From: CAYJBP01 sp964372025
Lineage (GTDB): Bacteria; Bacillota; Dehalobacteriia; UBA4068
Length of the DNA: 9,616 nt
Direction of reading: 5' to 3'
NCBI GenBank assembly: GCA_964372025.1
Contig: CAYJPF010000102.1
Span: 1-9,616, forward strand
In this document: positions 6,862-9,616 of the stretch, in pieces
Position numbering within the stretch: position 1 is the stretch's first letter
Layout: each line of letters opens with the position of its first letter
Position numbers and translations under genes: made by a program
The notes under the pieces: generated by a model
Databases searched by the model: none
The model's input: the letters and a program-made list of their open reading frames with translations, nothing else
What the model was told of the DNA's origin: nothing

Positions 6862-7326
6862 TTATTCAATTTCCTGATCCATAGTAGCTAAAAAATATTC
6901 AATGGAAAGCGGAATATCGGCGGCGGCTTTGGTTTTGGTTTCCTGGGCTTGGCGGGCTAATTCGGTATAGATTTGCTTTTGGCCGGAAGCACTTTGGCTT
7001 AACTGTTCGCAAGCATAAACCCAGGCTTTAAGCAGCCATTTTTGCATCATTTGGCGTCTTTTAATCAAAAGCGGTTTATCTTCTGTGCTGCCATTATCTT
7101 CAAATAACCATTCGCGCCATAGATTATCATCTAAGCCCAGCACATAGCGCATATGGGCAATCGAGAGCATAATATTGCGTTGATGGCAATCGGCACTTAA
7201 AAGCTTAAGGCGGCGTTCGGCCTCGGTTATTTGTTTAGCTAGGGGTAGCTTGGTTATATCATTTTTAAACTCCAGTTTAAAATAGGTTTTGGCCGGTTTA
7301 GTATTTGTTTTGCCGGATTCGCTCAT
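6862..7326 (-). CDS. hypothetical protein, 154 aa
   Basis: I do not recognise this protein. It is probably cytoplasmic: it has no signal peptide or membrane segment. The N-terminus is rich in Lys, Thr and Ser (1-15), followed by mostly helical sequence with charged heptad-like stretches (about 28-45, LAKQITEAERRLKLL) and a Trp-rich centre (NLWREWLF at 68-75, KWLLKAWVYACEQL at 96-109). The C-terminus is acidic (MDQEIE). A clean AAGGAG on the minus strand (7335-7340) lies 8 nt before the ATG, and codon use matches the neighbours, so it is very likely a real gene. It is divergent from the M23 peptidase gene across 117 bp, and its 3' end meets repeat copy 1, 14 bp away. A small helical nucleic-acid-binding or phage-derived protein would be possible but is unsupported. 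Confidence 0.75.
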   Translation of the reverse strand: MSESGKTNTKPAKTYFKLEFKNDITKLPLAKQITEAERRLKLLSADCHQRNIMLSIAHMRYVLGLDDNLWREWLFEDNGSTEDKPLLIKRRQMMQKWLLKAWVYACEQLSQSASGQKQIYTELARQAQETKTKAAADIPLSIEYFLATMDQEIE

Positions 7327-7337
7327 TTTATCATCTC

Positions 7338-7397
7338 CTTATCGGCAATTTTAAATTATTAAGTGGGGGTTGTTCTGCCGATTTTGCGGCTTATCGG
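7338..7397. repeat. repeated CTTATCGG / TGCCGAT motifs between divergent genes
   Basis: CTTATCGG occurs at 7338-7345 and again at 7390-7397. ATCGGCA at 7341-7347 and TGCCGAT at 7376-7382 form a 7-bp inverted repeat, and CCGAT/ATCGG at 7378-7382 and 7393-7397 form another. All lie in the 117-bp spacer between the two divergent genes, where a shared regulator could bind. The first copy overlaps the ribosome binding site of the minus-strand gene, which weakens the operator reading. Confidence 0.3.
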
Positions 7398-7419
7398 TCA
7401 TATTTGCTGATGGCTTGGA

Positions 7420-7425
7420 TATAAT
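7420..7425 (+). promoter_or_regulatory. candidate -10 box of the M23 peptidase gene
   Basis: A perfect TATAAT at 7420-7425 lies just before the ribosome binding site AAGGAGG (7431-7437). No good -35 hexamer exists at 16-18 bp spacing (TCATAT, GTCATA and GGTCAT are the candidates). If used, transcription would start at about 7432, giving an mRNA whose ribosome binding site is at its very 5' end. Confidence 0.4.
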
Positions 7426-7443
7426 ATACTAAGGAGGATTAAA

Positions 7444-8085
7444 ATGATATTTATTAAAAAGCTACTTATATTAACTATGATTACTTTGATGCTAATTACT
7501 TTTAGGCCGGTGGCGATGGCTATTACTATGCAGGAATTGGCTGCTAAAGATAGCGATTCTTGGCAGGCATATATTAGCATTAGCCATGATAGTTTATTAC
7601 GTATTGCCGCCCTTTATGATTTGGATATTGATTTATTGGTACAAGTTAATAATTTGCAAGCGGATCAAATTTTAGCAGCCGGTAATTTGCTTTGGTTGCC
7701 GATGCCTGCTATAGCAGGCCGGCAATTTATTTGGCCTACTGTGGGTATAATTAGCTCGCCTTTTGGCCCTAGGGATGGGGGATGGCATTATGGTTTAGAT
7801 ATTGCGGCAGCATTGGGGGATGATATTGTGGCTGCCAAAGCCGGCCAAGTTATTTTGGCCGGCTGGAAATCTGATGCCTATGGTTATACGGTGATGATAG
7901 ATCATGGTAATAATCAGCATAGTCTTTATGCGCATTGTTCCGGGCTTTGGGTAACAGCCGGGCAAAAGGTGGAGCAAGGTGATATTATTGCCGCCATTGG
8001 CAGTACCGGCAACAGTACCGGCCCCCATATCCATTTTGAGATTAGGGAAAACGGAATATGCAAAGACCCATTAAATTATTTATAA
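7444..8085 (+). CDS. secreted LysM-M23 family metallopeptidase
   Basis: A 213-aa exported peptidoglycan hydrolase, probably an endopeptidase cutting peptide cross-links. Residues 1-26 form a signal peptide (KK, hydrophobic core, cleavage after AMA). A short LysM-like module at about 42-86 (SLLRIAALYDLDIDLLVQVN, then ending LLWLP) would bind glycan. The M23 domain spans about 97-211: GPRDGGWHYGLDIA supplies zinc ligands His115 and Asp119, YAHCS supplies His163, and GPHIHFEI supplies His195 and zinc ligand His197. All key residues are present, so it should be active rather than a degenerate EnvC/NlpD-like activator. AAGGAGG at 7431-7437 lies 6 nt before the ATG. It stands alone on its strand, with repeat copy 2 as its 3' untranslated region. 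Such enzymes act in wall growth, division or spore formation; which applies here is not visible. Confidence 0.92.
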   Translation: MIFIKKLLILTMITLMLITFRPVAMAITMQELAAKDSDSWQAYISISHDSLLRIAALYDLDIDLLVQVNNLQADQILAAGNLLWLPMPAIAGRQFIWPTVGIISSPFGPRDGGWHYGLDIAAALGDDIVAAKAGQVILAGWKSDAYGYTVMIDHGNNQHSLYAHCSGLWVTAGQKVEQGDIIAAIGSTGNSTGPHIHFEIRENGICKDPLNYL

Positions 8086-8100
8086 AAAAATATTTTAACA

Positions 8101-8372
8101 AAGAGGCTGTCGCATTAAAAGTTTTACTCAATTTTTTACAAAAAATTGCGGGGTTTGGGGCAGAGCCCCAAGGTCTTAAAAAGGTTTTAAGCCAATACCA
8201 AAACGAAGCAAGCAAATCAAAATCCCAACAAAAAAGCTGGCAGGAAGCAAAATTGGCTTAAAACCGGCGCCTTTTGGCAAAGCCAAAACAGCCATCAAAA
8301 TCAAGCAATAAACCAACAACAGTTATTTGCAATAAAAGAGGCTGTCGCAAAAAACTTGCGGCAGCCTCTTTT
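8101..8372 (+). repeat. structured intergenic repeat, copy 2
   Basis: This 272-bp element is the inverted partner of the repeat at 6564-6848 and again sits between convergent gene ends. Terminal repeats are AAGAGGCTGTCGCA at 8101-8114 and TGCGGCAGCCTCTT at 8357-8370. The internal stems correspond one to one with copy 1: CAATTTTTT/AAAAAATTG at 8129-8148, TGGGGC/GCCCCA at 8156-8170, the long-range pair GGTTTTAAGCCAAT at 8183-8196 with ATTGGCTTAAAACC at 8252-8265, TTTTGGC/GCCAAAA at 8273-8289, and the terminator hairpin. It starts 15 nt after the peptidase stop codon. An open frame running through it (8058-8261) is not conserved in copy 1 and is not called as a gene. It could be a non-autonomous mobile element (MITE-like), a structured 3' untranslated RNA, or both. 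Confidence 0.85.
8334..8372. terminator. bidirectional intrinsic terminator between convergent genes
   Basis: AAAAGAGGCTGTCGCAA at 8334-8350 pairs with TTGCGGCAGCCTCTTTT at 8356-8372 around an AAAAC loop, 17 pairs with a single T-G wobble. The T run at 8369-8373 makes it an intrinsic terminator on the plus strand, and the A run at 8334-8337 gives the same on the minus strand. It can therefore end both the peptidase transcript and the convergent minus-strand transcript. It forms the outer end of repeat copy 2. Confidence 0.85.
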
Positions 8373-8398
8373 TATCAAATATCTATTCTTGCAAATAT

Positions 8399-9457
8399 TT
8401 ACTCTACAACAACTTGCCAGGCGCTACCATATAAGGTGTTGATATCATCTAAAGCAATATAGCTGCTGCCATCGATATTAATAATCGGTTGGCTTAATAC
8501 TAAAGCTTCGGCATCATCCATAACCGCATTGGCATTATTGGTGGCTAAGGTATAAGTGGCGCTGCCTTCTTTGCTAAGCTCGATACCGCGAGTAGCAGCA
8601 TCCCAGCTTACGGTGTAACCATTGGCTTCCATTACTTGGCGTAAAGGCATTAACCATACACCATCTTGCTCGATAGGCTCGGCACCTTCAAAGCTCAAAA
8701 CTTGATTTAAATCTACACCTTCGGTAGCAATGCTAAAGATAGGTGCTGCTTCAACATCGTCGATTAGCATCGGGGTGGATAATAATACAACTTGGTCGGC
8801 ATGGGCTTGGGCAGGTAGCGAAAGAGTCATCATTTGATAATAAGCTAAAAGCTTCATCGATTCATTAATATCAGTGATGGCTAAATCATTGCCGTCTTGA
8901 TCCTTAATCATAGTATCTTCGCTGATGCTTAAAAGCAGGTCGCGGTCGGTATTTAGGGTAATGCTACCATCTTCGTTTTCGATAATCTCGTTTACGGTTA
9001 CATAATTAGGTGCGCCCATATCGGCCGGGATATCTACCAAAATAACTTCGGCATTGCTTTGGGCGGGAATGCTGCGAGTCATGGCTTGGGAGGTATAGGC
9101 ATAAATGGTGGCATCGGCTTTTAGGCTATCAATATCAAGTACTGCGCCATTGGCTGCATTTAAAATCATGGTGCCGGGGCCAATATTTAAGATGATTTCC
9201 TGATAGGGGTCTTGGTCATTGCTGTTTTTGATATGCACGGCGGTAATTTCGCCATCTTCGCTAATATCGAGGATGCTACCATAAACCATAATTGTGTCGG
9301 CAACTACCATTGGAGCATCTAAAACAGGGGTATCCAGGCTGATATTAGGGTCGGTGCCGGTATCAGCGGCCAAGGCTATGGCCGGGCAAGCGATGATAGT
9401 GCAGGCTAAAGCCAAACTACCGATAGATTTTTTGAGGGAAATTGTGATGTTTTTCAT
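8399..9457 (-). CDS. exported stalk-domain protein with copper-amine-oxidase-N-like domain
   Basis: A 352-aa exported acidic protein. Residues 1-30 are a signal sequence (basic start, hydrophobic core, likely cleavage after ALA30); IIAC at 21-24 also resembles a lipobox, so lipid anchoring at Cys24 is possible. Two internal repeats follow, about 56-143 and 151-228. They share the pattern DGxIT, an IxxxTMI segment, an aromatic stretch (IYAYTSQ / LLAYYQM), then SIPAQSNAE / SLPAQAHAD. Residues about 262-345 resemble the copper amine oxidase N-terminal (stalk) domain: MPLRQVMEANGYTVSWDAATR, then INIDGSSYIALDDIN. In Bacillota that domain is common in surface proteins and does not imply oxidase activity. 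AAGGAG on the minus strand (9467-9472) lies 9 nt before the ATG at 9457; an in-frame ATG at 9505 would put 16 polar residues before the signal peptide, so I reject it. Function unknown; cell-envelope role inferred. Confidence 0.85.
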   Translation of the reverse strand: MKNITISLKKSIGSLALACTIIACPAIALAADTGTDPNISLDTPVLDAPMVVADTIMVYGSILDISEDGEITAVHIKNSNDQDPYQEIILNIGPGTMILNAANGAVLDIDSLKADATIYAYTSQAMTRSIPAQSNAEVILVDIPADMGAPNYVTVNEIIENEDGSITLNTDRDLLLSISEDTMIKDQDGNDLAITDINESMKLLAYYQMMTLSLPAQAHADQVVLLSTPMLIDDVEAAPIFSIATEGVDLNQVLSFEGAEPIEQDGVWLMPLRQVMEANGYTVSWDAATRGIELSKEGSATYTLATNNANAVMDDAEALVLSQPIINIDGSSYIALDDINTLYGSAWQVVVE

Positions 9458-9504
9458 TGTGTTGTTCTCCTTTTTATTAAGCACGAGCCCATAATCCGAA
9501 CCCA

Positions 9505-9613
9505 TTTTTATCCCAGTTTGCCGGCTTCATACGGCACTACCAGCCCTTGGAATAGCCCCACTATGCCTGCGTGCTGTTAGCACCGTATCAAGCTCGGCAA
9601 ACTGGGGTAAAAA
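9505..9613 (-). other. long imperfect palindrome, candidate structured leader RNA
   Basis: The outer arms 9505-9534 and 9583-9613 pair almost completely: TTTTTA, CCCAGTTTGCCG and ATACGG match their complements, interrupted by one wobble, one bulge and one mismatch. Inside, three small stems are possible: GTGCT/AGCAC at 9571-9583, ATAG/CTAT at 9552-9564 and CCA/TGG at 9540-9550. Together they would form a multi-branched fold. Two C-A mismatches on the plus strand (9535/9582 and 9536/9581) become G-U wobbles on the minus strand, so the minus-strand RNA would fold somewhat better. There is no U tract on either side, so it is not an intrinsic terminator. It begins 48 nt upstream of the minus-strand start codon at 9457. 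I do not recognise a known riboswitch class. The alternative is a small intergenic or MITE-like repeat cut off by the window end. Confidence 0.5.
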
Positions 9614-9616
9614 TCG

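Noticed and set aside
8058..8261. A 67-codon open frame overlapping the end of the peptidase gene and running through repeat copy 2
   Set aside because: It lies almost wholly within the repeat, its frame is not conserved in copy 1, and no ribosome binding site of its own is seen. The sequence is better explained by paired stems.
6564..8372. Complete insertion sequence or composite transposon
   Set aside because: No transposase gene or recognisable fragment occurs in the repeats or between them, and no target-site duplication could be seen by eye around either copy.
8274..8462. A 62-codon plus-strand frame over the terminator and the end of the stalk-protein gene
   Set aside because: It spans the terminator hairpin and the antisense of a real gene; the composition is not protein-like and no start signal supports it.
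9458..9505. Upstream start of the stalk protein at the ATG at 9505
   Set aside because: It would put 16 polar residues in front of a typical signal peptide, while the ATG at 9457 has AAGGAG at good spacing.
9505..9613. Integron attC site or intrinsic terminator as an explanation of the palindrome
   Set aside because: The RYYYAAC and GTTRRRY core boxes of attC are not at the expected places, and neither strand has a U tract after the stem.

Overview
The window is a compact piece of a bacterial chromosome, most likely from a Bacillota (Firmicutes) lineage such as Clostridia or Negativicutes. The evidence is an AT-leaning composition, strong Shine-Dalgarno sites (AAGGAG, AGGAGG), FabK as the enoyl-ACP reductase, a MarR-family regulator in the fab operon, and a secreted protein with a copper-amine-oxidase-N-like stalk domain. 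The sequence alone does not fix the genus.

Positions 1-412 hold a doubtful small membrane ORF on the minus strand and then the control region of a fatty-acid operon: a consensus-like promoter, a perfect 13-bp palindrome in its spacer, and three 11-bp AT-rich repeats spaced exactly 14 bp apart. Positions 413-6559 are one co-directional type II fatty acid synthesis operon: acpP-fabH-fabK-fabD-fabG-fabF-fabZ-marR (fabT-like). Together the genes provide the carrier protein, malonyl loading (FabD), initiation (FabH), and the full elongation cycle of condensation (FabF), ketoreduction (FabG), dehydration (FabZ) and enoyl reduction (FabK). A probable lipid-responsive repressor closes the operon. The acetyl-CoA carboxylase genes that often share such operons are not here.

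Positions 6560-8398 hold two divergent genes: an unrecognised 154-aa protein (minus) and a secreted LysM-M23 peptidase (plus). They are bracketed by two copies of a structured repeat of about 270-285 bp in opposite orientation. Each copy has terminal inverted repeats, an intrinsic-terminator hairpin at its outer end and several conserved internal stems, some with compensating changes between the copies. Each copy would be transcribed in the same sense as the 3' untranslated region of the gene next to it. This is the most unusual object in the window.

Positions 8399-9457 (minus) encode an exported protein with two internal repeats and a C-terminal copper-amine-oxidase-N-like domain. Upstream, at 9505-9613, is a 109-bp imperfect palindrome that folds well as RNA on the minus strand and could be a structured leader of that gene. 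No tRNA, rRNA, CRISPR array or transposase gene was seen.
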